Below, piece by piece: positions 18,194 through 26,409 of a stretch of 64,000 bases of DNA (the stretch's first letter is position 1; each line of letters starts with the position of its first letter). Both the position numbers and the translations under genes were made by a program. The notes under the pieces are model-generated. The model saw nothing but the letters and a program-made list of their open reading frames with translations, did no database searches and had not been told where the DNA came from. Where the stretch lies: the NCBI GenBank assembly GCA_022510425.1, contig JAFLTO010000011.1, positions 1 to 64,000 on the forward strand, read 5' to 3'. This DNA comes from Muribaculaceae bacterium. GTDB taxonomy: Bacteria > Bacteroidota > Bacteroidia > Bacteroidales > Muribaculaceae.

Positions 18194-20659
18194 ATGAAAA
18201 AAATATTTTCCCTAATCCTTATGTTCACTTTCGTCTTCAATGCCATGAAGGCGGATGATTCCAATTGGAAACTGCATCCTATTTTCGACGAGGAGGTTTC
18301 TCATGTGATAGAAACACCAAATCTGGTGTATTTCACATCACGAAACTTAATGGAAAACAAAACTACCGAAAGCTATTTCTCCCTCTTTCGCTATGATAAG
18401 AAAGGAGAGGAACTTATGCCTTTATCCTCGTCCAATATCCTTAATGATAACAGCATCAGAGACGTTATTTATAATCCAAAAAAAGGTTACTTGGCTGTAA
18501 TCTATAAGAATTATAATATCGATCTGCTTTACAATGATGGAAAAGTCGTTAATATTCCCTATTATAAACAGGCCAGTTTGAGCGAATCAAAGGGTGTGCA
18601 TTCACTTTCGATAGATCCTGACAACGACCGTCTTTATTTAGCGACCGAGTTTGGCTACGTTGCCATCAACGACAAGAAAGCGGAGATCGCGGAAAGTAGA
18701 ATGTACAATGATGCGTTGCAGTCATTTGCACGCTTGGGTGATACCTATTTGGCAGTGAATGGAAACAGAGTGATCGGTGCTAAAGTGAATGACCCGCGCC
18801 TTTCTATCGATCAATATGAAATTTTAGCTGAACTCGAAAATGAGGCTGTGATTTATCCTTTGAGCAACACATTGGCAATATTGTTGGAGGGGGATACTAA
18901 AAACCTTAGCGTTAAGAAGCTTACATTGAAAGACAATGAAGTCAAGATAGACGATATCTTTACAAAATATATTTATAATGCAGAATATAATACTTCCGGT
19001 TTACTTTTAGGGACGGGCGACACTCTATATCAATTCAAACCGGATGGTTCATATGAATCAATAAAGCGACCTGAGGGCTACCAAAACTCAGCCGTGGGAT
19101 CAGAAAATATGAGCGAAGTTTGGAACGGATTGAAACGTAAAGGGCTATCAAGCATAAAGCGTTCAGGAGAGCAATGGAGCCTTACGAGAGATTGGATGCT
19201 TCCCAACGCTCCTGCACCTTATGCATCCACCTCATTTGCTAATCATCCTGACAAAGGTTTACTGATGTTAGACTATGGGTTGCTTCAATCCACCACTTCA
19301 CTTTACGACAGATCTCCCTTGCAATTGAGTGGATACAAACAGGGGAGATGGACAAACTATGCTCCCGCATATACAAATCCTGACAGAACAACTATTATGA
19401 CTGCTTCCAATGGTTTTGTAATTGATCCGGACAATAATTCATACGTCTACATAACTTCTTATCATAATGGAATCTTAAGGCTCAATTTAAATGACCCGAA
19501 TGACATCTTACATCTCTCGCATCCCACGGATGCCGATGCAAAAAATGATGGTTTTGTGGAACTAAAACCTTTTCCCACAACCAACGCAAGTTACGTGAAT
19601 ATGCCTGAGCCACATTTTGATAAACAAGGGAACCTGTGGATTTATTATCCTGATTGGGATGACCAGGCGGATCCAAATCCACATTATTATTGTTGGACAG
19701 CCGCTGACAGGAAAGCCACAACTTCGGCAAGCAATATCAAATTACCACAACCTGTGGAATTTAGGGTCAGTTTCCCGCTTTCCAACCTTTCATTTTCACT
19801 TCCATTGTTAAAAACCGGCAAAGGACTTATTGTGCAAAGTGCCGGACAATATTCAGATCTCCTTGTTCTTCTTGACACCAATGGTACACCTACCGATACG
19901 AGCGATGACAAGACCTATCTTATGAACAAATTCACAGATTCTGATGGTAATTCTGTAGAAGTGAGAAATATCAGGTATATTTGGGAAGATCCCTCCACAG
20001 GATATGTTTGGGTGGGTCATTATAACGGTCTCTTTTATTTCGTGCCGTCGCAAGTGGTACAAGGAAATCATCAGATCTATAAAGTAAAAGTCCCTAGAAA
20101 CGATGGCACCAACTTGGCTGATTATTTATTGGAAGGTGTAATGGTGAACCATATAACCGCCGACGGAGAAGGAAGGAAATGGTTCTCTACTGCAGGTGGA
20201 GGTATTGTATGCACCTCTTCCGACGGCAGGGAAATTATAGAAGAATTCACCACCTCCAACAGCCCTCTTCCGGATGATGCTGTCTATGCGGTGGGTTATA
20301 ATTCCGCTTCAAATTCCCTGATGATCTCAACAGCTCAAGGTTATGCGGAATATAGTCTACCCGTAAGTCAGGCTTCATCCACCAAAGAAGATATCAAAGC
20401 TTATCCCAATCCCGTAAGACCTGAATATTCAGGATATGTCACCATAACCGACATACCTACCGGCTCATTTGTAAAGATTGTGGATTCAGGCGGCAACTTA
20501 GTTAAGGAATTGGGTATAGTCACCGGGTTTAATATACTTTGGGACATCTCCGACTCTAACTTCAATAGAGTGAAAAGCGGAGTATACCATATAATGGTGT
20601 CTCCAAGCGATGAAACCAGCTCCTACTCTACTGTGGGTAAAATATTGGTAATAAGCTAA
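18194..20659 (+). CDS. porZ: Type IX secretion system protein PorZ-like (propeller plus CTD)
   Basis: PorZ is a component of the type IX secretion system attachment complex, which anchors exported proteins at the cell surface. The 821-residue protein has a signal peptide (about 1-20, ending MKA), a long region of propeller-type repeats, including the two-component-regulator-like block TGYVWVGHYNGLFYF, and a C-terminal Ig-like sorting-type domain starting AYPNPVRPEYSGYV and ending GVYHIMVSP...GKILVIS. Such a CTD on a propeller protein and the length (the Porphyromonas protein is near 780 residues) support PorZ. A T9SS cargo with a propeller is the alternative. No other por genes are present here. 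Confidence 0.75.
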   Translation: MKKIFSLILMFTFVFNAMKADDSNWKLHPIFDEEVSHVIETPNLVYFTSRNLMENKTTESYFSLFRYDKKGEELMPLSSSNILNDNSIRDVIYNPKKGYLAVIYKNYNIDLLYNDGKVVNIPYYKQASLSESKGVHSLSIDPDNDRLYLATEFGYVAINDKKAEIAESRMYNDALQSFARLGDTYLAVNGNRVIGAKVNDPRLSIDQYEILAELENEAVIYPLSNTLAILLEGDTKNLSVKKLTLKDNEVKIDDIFTKYIYNAEYNTSGLLLGTGDTLYQFKPDGSYESIKRPEGYQNSAVGSENMSEVWNGLKRKGLSSIKRSGEQWSLTRDWMLPNAPAPYASTSFANHPDKGLLMLDYGLLQSTTSLYDRSPLQLSGYKQGRWTNYAPAYTNPDRTTIMTASNGFVIDPDNNSYVYITSYHNGILRLNLNDPNDILHLSHPTDADAKNDGFVELKPFPTTNASYVNMPEPHFDKQGNLWIYYPDWDDQADPNPHYYCWTAADRKATTSASNIKLPQPVEFRVSFPLSNLSFSLPLLKTGKGLIVQSAGQYSDLLVLLDTNGTPTDTSDDKTYLMNKFTDSDGNSVEVRNIRYIWEDPSTGYVWVGHYNGLFYFVPSQVVQGNHQIYKVKVPRNDGTNLADYLLEGVMVNHITADGEGRKWFSTAGGGIVCTSSDGREIIEEFTTSNSPLPDDAVYAVGYNSASNSLMISTAQGYAEYSLPVSQASSTKEDIKAYPNPVRPEYSGYVTITDIPTGSFVKIVDSGGNLVKELGIVTGFNILWDISDSNFNRVKSGVYHIMVSPSDETSSYSTVGKILVIS

Positions 20660-20671
20660 TAACTTACAATA

Positions 20672-21424
20672 ATGGGAAAGAATAAGCTGAAAAAATTCGC
20701 AGAGATCGAGCAACTCGAATGTGTATTGCAATACCCTCGCGAAAAACTTTTGGCTGAAGGTTTCCCATACAAAGGAAAATGGAACACTGAAGTTTTTGCA
20801 AAAAAAGCACCTATAGTGCTTGAATTAGGTTGCGGAAAAGGCGAATATACTGTAGGACTGGCTAAAAATGATCCGTCCAAGAATTTCATCGGTATAGATA
20901 TCAAGGGTGCCAGGATATGGACAGGAGCCAAAGATGTGGCAGCCTCCGGGATAACTAACGCAAAGTTTCTTCGTACGGAAATTGAGAACCTTTCATGCAT
21001 ATTCGCTCCCGGAGAGATTGATGAGATATGGATCACATTCCCGGATCCTCAGATGCAAAAACCACGCAAACGCCTTACATCCACAGGTTTTCTTCAAAAA
21101 TATTCCGACATTTTAAAGCCTGGAGGAATAGTGCATCTCAAGACTGATTCCCCTTTTCTTTACGAATACACTCGAAGACTTGTGAAAAAAAACAATCTGG
21201 AAATTCTTGAGAACACCACCGACCTTTATGGCTCCGGAAATGCCGATCCTGTAAAGTCGATAAAGACTTTCTATGAAACCCAATGGCTTTCAAGAGGCAT
21301 GAATATCAAATTGATTTCTTTTATTCTTCAGCCGGGTTTGACATTGGAAGAACCCGAAAGTGACGATATTCCAAGAGATGATTATCGTGCATACCCACGT
21401 CACACACCTAACTCTAAACCTTAA
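20672..21424 (+). CDS. trmB: tRNA (guanine-N7-)-methyltransferase TrmB
   Basis: TrmB forms m7G46 in the variable loop of tRNA using S-adenosylmethionine. The 250-residue protein has the SAM-binding motif LELGCGKGEYTVGLA (about 50-64), the IDIKGARIW block, and the family hallmark WITFPDPQMQKPRKRL near residue 115. The N-terminal 40 residues and the C-terminal tail (acidic, then PRDDYRAYPRH) are as in Bacteroidetes homologues. It lies 12 nt after porZ and is followed by a low-complexity CTAAACC-type spacer before mrp. Confidence 0.93.
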   Translation: MGKNKLKKFAEIEQLECVLQYPREKLLAEGFPYKGKWNTEVFAKKAPIVLELGCGKGEYTVGLAKNDPSKNFIGIDIKGARIWTGAKDVAASGITNAKFLRTEIENLSCIFAPGEIDEIWITFPDPQMQKPRKRLTSTGFLQKYSDILKPGGIVHLKTDSPFLYEYTRRLVKKNNLEILENTTDLYGSGNADPVKSIKTFYETQWLSRGMNIKLISFILQPGLTLEEPESDDIPRDDYRAYPRHTPNSKP

Positions 21425-21443
21425 ACTCTAAACTTTAACCGTC
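21408..21443. repeat. CTAAACCTTAAAC-type spacer tract
   Basis: The end of trmB and the spacer to mrp consist of degenerate CTAAACC/CTTAAAC units, the opposite-strand version of the GGGTTTA-like tracts seen elsewhere. Confidence 0.55.
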
Positions 21444-21444
21444 T

Positions 21445-22578
21445 ATGACACCACAACAGATACTCGAAGCATTATCCACAGTTAGATATCCCGGCAACGG
21501 AAAACCTCTCACCGAAAATAAAATGGTGGAAGATATCCGAATTGACGGAAATGAAGTGCATTTTACACTTTTGTTTGAAAAACCCACTGATCCATTTGTG
21601 AAAAGTGTGGTGAGAATGGCAGAGACTGCTATTGAACAAAAGTTTGGTAAAGAAATAAAGGTTAAAGGAAATATAGATTTGAAATTCCTGCATGAGGGGG
21701 CTCAGGCGCCGGCACCAAGACCGGTATTGCCGGGAGTGAAAAACATAATAGGCATTTCATCGGGTAAAGGAGGAGTAGGGAAATCTACAGTCGCAGCAAA
21801 TGTTGCAATCGCCTTGGCCGCAAAAGGCTACAAAGTAGGTCTTCTTGATGCCGATATTTTCGGTCCTTCAATGCCTCGTATGTTTGGCGTTGAAGATGAA
21901 CCTATATATATGATCAACCGTGACGGTAAAGATTGGATAGAACCGATAGAGAAATATGGAGTCAAGATGCTCAGCATTGGTTTCTTGGTTGCGAAAGAAA
22001 GTGCGGTATTGTGGAGGGGAAGTATGGCGAGCAATGCATTGAGACAATTAATAACCGATGCCTGGTGGGGTGAATTAGACTATTTTATCATTGATATGCC
22101 ACCCGGTACAAGTGACATACACCTCACCTTGGTTCAAACCTTACCAATCACCGGAGTGGTAATTGTCACTACTCCTCAGGAAGTGGCATTGGCTGATGCA
22201 AGAAAAGGAGTTGCCATGTTTCAAGAAGATAAAATCAACGTTCCCGTGTTGGGGATAGTTGAGAATATGTCATGGTTTACTCCCGAGGAACATCCTGACG
22301 AGAAATATTATATTTTCGGGAAAGGCGGAGGAGCGGACCTTGCTCAGAAATTAGGTGTCAAACTATTGGTTCAAATACCTTTGGTGGCAGGAATTTGCGA
22401 TGATGTTGATAATGGCAAGCCTACTTCTTCGTCTCTTTCAGCAAAGGAACTCACAGGAGATGAAAGCATAAGAAACCAAGATGCTGTAGCTTTTGGTCTT
22501 CTTGCCGACAGCATAGTAGCTCAATGTGATGAAAGAAACCGTACCCTCCCCCCTACACAGAAAGTGGAAGTGAAATAA
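21445..22578 (+). CDS. Mrp/NBP35 family iron-sulfur carrier ATPase
   Basis: Mrp/ApbC proteins are P-loop ATPases that carry or insert Fe-S clusters. The 377-residue protein has an N-terminal MIP18-like (DUF59) domain (about 1-85) and a deviant Walker A motif GKGGVGKST (107-115), then DADIFGPS and DMPPGTSD. The usual CxxC pair after VENMS, which holds the bridging cluster in many members, is absent (the segment reads VENMSWFTPEEH). This appears to be a feature of Bacteroidetes forms, but it makes the cluster-carrier role less certain. It is the last gene of the rightward run before the glycanases. Confidence 0.88.
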   Translation: MTPQQILEALSTVRYPGNGKPLTENKMVEDIRIDGNEVHFTLLFEKPTDPFVKSVVRMAETAIEQKFGKEIKVKGNIDLKFLHEGAQAPAPRPVLPGVKNIIGISSGKGGVGKSTVAANVAIALAAKGYKVGLLDADIFGPSMPRMFGVEDEPIYMINRDGKDWIEPIEKYGVKMLSIGFLVAKESAVLWRGSMASNALRQLITDAWWGELDYFIIDMPPGTSDIHLTLVQTLPITGVVIVTTPQEVALADARKGVAMFQEDKINVPVLGIVENMSWFTPEEHPDEKYYIFGKGGGADLAQKLGVKLLVQIPLVAGICDDVDNGKPTSSSLSAKELTGDESIRNQDAVAFGLLADSIVAQCDERNRTLPPTQKVEVK

Positions 22579-22629
22579 AACTGTACCCGCGGTTAGGTCA
22601 TAACACCACCTCTGGGTATATTACATGAA

Positions 22630-23694
22630 TTATTTTGAGTTCATGATTTCGGAGGCACGTTTGAATGTATTCATGATGCGAGTGGGGCGAGCATTTTGGA
22701 AAGCTCCCAAAGCATATCCGTGTTTATTTCCGTAGAAATCAGTGGTTTGAAACATCTCCGGAGCCCAATAGAAGACTCCTGTGCATGCGCCATCTACATC
22801 GTTGATAACCAAATCAAACAATTGATTCAAGATGGCTTCTCCTTCTTCGGGTTTTTCAGATTCCACACCAACTTCAGTAATCATAATTTCACTGCCGTAT
22901 TTGGCTTTGAGTCTTCTGATATTTTCTGCCGCATCCCTCAATGTTGAATCGGCATCCGGTTCTCTTCCTGCGTCCATTGCCCAATAAGGATAAACACTCA
23001 TTCCGATTATATCCCATTGAGAATTATTTTCTTTCAATCCGTCAAAAATATAATTGTAAACTTCATTGTCAAATCCATTGTCAATATGCACAATCACTTT
23101 TGCATCAGGATAAATTTCCTTCACGGCGTCATAACCGGCTTGTGACAATTCAGCATAATTCTTGAAATTGCCTTGGGAAATTTGACCCATAGGCCACAAC
23201 ATACCGTCACGTGTTTCATTACCTACTTGCACCCATTTCACATTTATGCCATTGTCTTTCAAAAGTTGTAGAGTTTCTTTGGTGTGGTCAGCAAGTGCCT
23301 CTTTCATCTTAGACAGATCATAGTCAGCCCATGCCGCCGGAATGTTCTGTTTCCCCGGATCAGCCCACCAGTCGGAATAATGAAAATCTATCATTATTTC
23401 CATTCCCAGATCCTTTGCTCTTCGGGCCATTGTAAGCACATCTTCCTTTGAGCTCCAACCATCTTTAGGATTAACCCAGACACGTAATCTCACGGCATCC
23501 ATTCCATAATCCTTCATGAGTTGGGTGTTTTCAGTTACTTTTCCCGTGGTGTCAGCGGAAAATATACCTCGAGCCTCATCGGAAGTCGTACCACTAATAT
23601 CGCCCCCTAACCAAAGATGACTCGGTCGTTTGGCTTCAATATTCAATACATTTAAAAGAAGAAGAAATAATAAACTAAGTCCTATTTTTTTCAT
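22630..23694 (-). CDS. Secreted endo-beta-1,4-galactanase (GH53)
   Basis: GH53 enzymes cut beta-1,4-galactan side chains of pectin. The 354-residue protein has a signal peptide (about 1-21) and a TIM barrel typical of arabinogalactan endo-1,4-beta-galactanases, with RLRVWVNP (70-77), DFHYSDWWADPGKQ (103-116), the acid/base Glu160 in QVGNET and the nucleophile Glu274 in ITEVGVE. It has a strong promoter of its own (23726-23757). It lies downstream of the GH16 gene, separated from it by a terminator. No SusC/SusD pair or sensor is nearby, so this is not a full polysaccharide utilisation locus. Confidence 0.93.
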   Translation of the reverse strand: MKKIGLSLLFLLLLNVLNIEAKRPSHLWLGGDISGTTSDEARGIFSADTTGKVTENTQLMKDYGMDAVRLRVWVNPKDGWSSKEDVLTMARRAKDLGMEIMIDFHYSDWWADPGKQNIPAAWADYDLSKMKEALADHTKETLQLLKDNGINVKWVQVGNETRDGMLWPMGQISQGNFKNYAELSQAGYDAVKEIYPDAKVIVHIDNGFDNEVYNYIFDGLKENNSQWDIIGMSVYPYWAMDAGREPDADSTLRDAAENIRRLKAKYGSEIMITEVGVESEKPEEGEAILNQLFDLVINDVDGACTGVFYWAPEMFQTTDFYGNKHGYALGAFQNARPTRIMNTFKRASEIMNSK

Positions 23695-23725
23695 AATCTT
23701 GAATGGAATTGTTGATATTACCCTT

Positions 23726-23757
23726 CAAAAATACGCAAAAACATTCTTTTTTACAAA
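23726..23757 (-). promoter_or_regulatory. Promoter of the GH53 gene
   Basis: On the minus strand, TTTG (23757-23754), 20 nt and TATTTTTG (23733-23726) are a full consensus match, about 32 nt upstream of the start codon. Confidence 0.7.
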
Positions 23758-23773
23758 CTATTGAATACAAACA

Positions 23774-23800
23774 AAAAGTCCCCAAATTTTAAATTTGAGG
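23774..23800 (-). terminator. Terminator after the GH16 gene
   Basis: On the minus strand a stem CCTCAAATTT/AAATTTGGGG (mostly paired) is followed by ACTTTTT. It lies 30 nt after the GH16 stop and upstream of the GH53 promoter, separating the two units. Confidence 0.6.
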
Positions 23801-23831
23801 AACCCTTATGGAAATAAATCGGGAAGATTTA

Positions 23832-24770
23832 TCAGTCGGCTTTAATCATAGGCACTGAAGCCTCTTCTTGAGGTTGAAGCACTCGGATCCAATCTATCTC
23901 AAAAACAGCAGGAAGTTCGGAATCATCAATAGGTCCTTCCCAAGTTCCTTCTCCACCCAAAGATTGGCTTAGGATTAAATAGAAAGGATGATTGAATGGC
24001 CATTGATAAGCTCCCTCTTCGCCTTCAAGATGTAAATTGGGATATTCAAGATAAGATTGTCCATTGACTGTGTAAGTAATTTTATCTGCAGTCCATTCCA
24101 CACCATAAATATTCCAGTCATCCTTATTTATACTCACCGTCTTTTGAGCCACGGGGTCATCTTTATGACCCAAATCGTCGGCATACCAAGAATGTACGGT
24201 TTCATATATGATATCTTCCTTATTCAGATGCTCCATAATATCAATTTCACCGCTTTTTGGCCATTGTTCAGCAGGGGGTGAAGGCATCATCCAGATACCG
24301 GTGTGACCTCCCATAGGCATTTCAACAAATCTTGCCCTACATTGCACTTCACCATGTTCAAAATCGAATTTACCTCGGGTTTCAATACCACCTGTCAGAT
24401 ACTCTCCATCTTTCAGTTCTCCTATGAGATATAAGGAACCGTCTTTGGTGTAGGCTTGGTCATAAGAACCGGATAAATAACGTGCCCAATCTGCTGAAGT
24501 TTTTTCACATAGCACCCATTTATCCGGATCAGGAATACCGGTAGAGTTCACGAAATCATCTTCAAAGATTATTTCCTTTCCATTGGTGGAAGGGGCATCG
24601 GTGTAACCCGACACTTCCGATATTTCCGTGGCAGGATCATCGCTTTGCTGGGGGAAAACATCTACATCGGTTAAATCATCTGAAGAGAACGTATCTTTGT
24701 TGGAACAACCGACACTGACAGTTGATAACAATAATGTAAATAAAGATAAAGTGAAGTAATGTCTTTTCAT
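23832..24770 (-). CDS. GH16 family glycanase lipoprotein (beta-glucanase type)
   Basis: The 312-residue protein has a lipoprotein signal with C22 (VSVGC) followed by an acidic, serine-rich linker of some 40 residues, placing it on a membrane surface. The catalytic domain carries the GH16 signature E175-I-D177-I-M-E180 within WPKSGEIDIMEH, where E175 is the nucleophile and E180 the acid/base. It also has flanking family blocks such as TGIWMMP and TVHSWYADD. Beta-1,3- or mixed-linked glucan is the likely substrate, but GH16 also covers agarases and carrageenases. It has its own transcription unit beside the GH53 galactanase. Confidence 0.9.
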   Translation of the reverse strand: MKRHYFTLSLFTLLLSTVSVGCSNKDTFSSDDLTDVDVFPQQSDDPATEISEVSGYTDAPSTNGKEIIFEDDFVNSTGIPDPDKWVLCEKTSADWARYLSGSYDQAYTKDGSLYLIGELKDGEYLTGGIETRGKFDFEHGEVQCRARFVEMPMGGHTGIWMMPSPPAEQWPKSGEIDIMEHLNKEDIIYETVHSWYADDLGHKDDPVAQKTVSINKDDWNIYGVEWTADKITYTVNGQSYLEYPNLHLEGEEGAYQWPFNHPFYLILSQSLGGEGTWEGPIDDSELPAVFEIDWIRVLQPQEEASVPMIKAD

Positions 24771-25118
24771 AAGTAAAAAAATTTTATAGTGGTTAATATC
24801 CTATAAAATAGTAACATATAATCTCCTTATAAAGTTCAGTGCGGGATTTTACTAAATACGAAGACTCAAATATAAGAAATAATAAAGATCAGGGGATAAA
24901 GCAAGATATGTTGTTTCCACCTTTTGGTGATGAAAGGGAAGGATTATATTTGATATGTTTCCATGAATTATCCGTTTTCCAAAATTTTTACTAAATTCGT
25001 TGGAGAATTTATTGGCAGACTTTAAAGGAAAGCCCAGAGTCTTTCAGGATTTTTTAACGTTAAGTTCAAAAGCGATTTTTATTTTAGTCTTGAAGTTGAA
25101 AGCTATAAATAAAAGCAT
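24771..25118. other. Intergenic region between divergent GH16 and HipA-like genes
   Basis: 348 bp without a gene. On the minus strand a lone -7 box TATATTTG lies at 24874-24867, about 97 nt before the GH16 start, with no TTG at the right distance. On the plus strand a complete promoter lies at 24923-24952 (listed separately). The remainder is AT-rich and shows no ORF or hairpin I can support. Confidence 0.5.
24923..24952 (+). promoter_or_regulatory. Promoter for the HipA-like/DUF3037 pair
   Basis: TTTG at 24923-24926, 18 nt and TATATTTG at 24945-24952 match the consensus. The start near 24958 would give a long leader of about 160 nt before the HipA-like start codon. Confidence 0.5.
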
Positions 25119-25910
25119 ATGGAATTGAGGCACGAAAAGCTCACCAGATACATTGCGCCGCTTCGTGAGGGAGGGTCGTTACCGGCATTGGGAGAAGCCA
25201 GTGACGGTTTTCGATATGCGGTTAAATTAAAAGGAGCCGGACATGGCACCAAATCTCTGATTTCCGAACTTATTGGTGGTATGGTGGCTAAAGCATTCAA
25301 ATTCAAGGTGCCTGAGAATGTGCTTTTGGATTTAAGTCATTTGTTCGGTATAACAGAACCGGATCAAGAAATACAGGATTTGTTGAGAAAATCGGAAGGT
25401 ATCAATGTCGGTTTACATTTCTTGGAAGGTGCATTTACCTTTGATCCGGCAGTCAATGCTATTGACAATCTCACCGCCTCCAAAATTGTGTGGATGGATG
25501 CTTTCCTGGTTAATGTGGACCGTACTCGTCAGAATCCCAACATGATGATCTGGAACCGTGAATTATGGTTGATTGATCATGGTGCATCTCTTTATTTCCA
25601 TCATTCCGGAAGAGATCCTGAAGAGGCATCGTTAGATCCATTTCCTTATATCAAAAGTCATGCCCTATTGCCTATAGCCGATAGGCTCGAGGAGGCAGAC
25701 CGATTAATGAAACAGGCCATAACTCCACGGACTCTCCAAAAAATTGTGGATATGATACCCGATGAATGGCTGGAAGAGGAAGGGATGACTCAAACTATAG
25801 CCGAGAAAAGAGAGGGATATAAAACTTTCCTGACAAAACGTTTGGCCAATTCACGGGTCTTTGTGGATAAGGCCATCGAGGAAAGAAACAAGCTTATCAA
25901 TGCAAAATAA
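25119..25910 (+). CDS. HipA-like kinase-fold protein
   Basis: This 263-residue protein matches the HipA-like family often paired with DUF3037. Kinase-fold landmarks can be assigned: K36 in YAVKLKG, E50 in LISELIGG, the catalytic-loop type motif NVDRTRQNPN (D134, N139, N141) and the metal-binding IDHGASL (D153, in place of the DFD of HipA). All key acidic residues are kept, so it is probably an active kinase, but no substrate is known. Classical HipA is about 440 residues and partnered by the HTH protein HipB; neither the N-terminal HipA subdomain nor a HipB gene is seen. It lies 21 nt before a DUF3037 gene. Confidence 0.75.
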   Translation: MELRHEKLTRYIAPLREGGSLPALGEASDGFRYAVKLKGAGHGTKSLISELIGGMVAKAFKFKVPENVLLDLSHLFGITEPDQEIQDLLRKSEGINVGLHFLEGAFTFDPAVNAIDNLTASKIVWMDAFLVNVDRTRQNPNMMIWNRELWLIDHGASLYFHHSGRDPEEASLDPFPYIKSHALLPIADRLEEADRLMKQAITPRTLQKIVDMIPDEWLEEEGMTQTIAEKREGYKTFLTKRLANSRVFVDKAIEERNKLINAK

Positions 25911-25931
25911 AGTTTCGGGGTAAATAAAATT

Positions 25932-26327
25932 ATGGCTGCACCTGACGATAAGTTGTATGAATATGCCGTGATAAGGTATGTCCCAAAAGTAGACAGAGAG
26001 GAATTTGTCAACATCGGGCTCATAATGATGAACAAACGTCATAAATGGCTTAAAGCATTGGTACTTCTTGACGAAGACAGGATCAAGGCACTGTATCCGA
26101 AGGCTGATCTGGAATGTCTGAAAAATCAAAGCAGGCTATTCGAGATGAAAGACGTGCCGGCCAAAGACCTGCCAACAGAAGAAAAATACCGTTGGCTAAC
26201 TGCAGTGAAAAGTGCGAGCCTGCAGGTATCCCAGTCGCATCCGGGATTGTTGAATACCGATAAAGAGGCTATTGAATATTCCATGGAAAAGGAATTTGAA
26301 CGCTTATTTGCCTTATTGATATTATGA
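25932..26327 (+). CDS. DUF3037 family protein
   Basis: This 131-residue cytoplasmic protein opens with YEYAVIRYVPKVDREEFVNIGLIM, the hallmark start of DUF3037. It has no membrane segment, signal or recognised catalytic motif. Genes of this family commonly follow a HipA-like kinase gene, as here, suggesting a two-protein system in which DUF3037 is partner, substrate or regulator of the kinase. The start is the ATG at 25932, the first in frame. A strong bidirectional terminator follows at 26380. Confidence 0.75.
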   Translation: MAAPDDKLYEYAVIRYVPKVDREEFVNIGLIMMNKRHKWLKALVLLDEDRIKALYPKADLECLKNQSRLFEMKDVPAKDLPTEEKYRWLTAVKSASLQVSQSHPGLLNTDKEAIEYSMEKEFERLFALLIL

Positions 26328-26379
26328 TAAATATGAAACCAAACTTTATAAACACTGATCTGTTATTCCCTTCCACAAC

Positions 26380-26403
26380 AAAACCCCGTTTGCACGGGGT
26401 TTT
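26380..26403. terminator. Bidirectional terminator between DUF3037 and rnr
   Basis: A perfect stem AAAACCCCGT/ACGGGGTTTT with loop TTGC lies between the two convergent stop codons, giving a U-rich tail on both strands. Confidence 0.85.
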
Positions 26404-26409
26404 ATTTTC

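Noticed and set aside
22579..22629. Terminator between mrp and the GH53 gene
   Set aside because: TACCC/GGGTA can pair at a distance, but there is no U-run and the stem is interrupted.
1111..25870. Perfect DnaA boxes (TTATCCACA) at 1111, 12149, 21472 and its complement at 25862
   Set aside because: All lie singly inside coding sequence or far apart; there is no cluster with AT-rich unwinding repeats, so no oriC is called.
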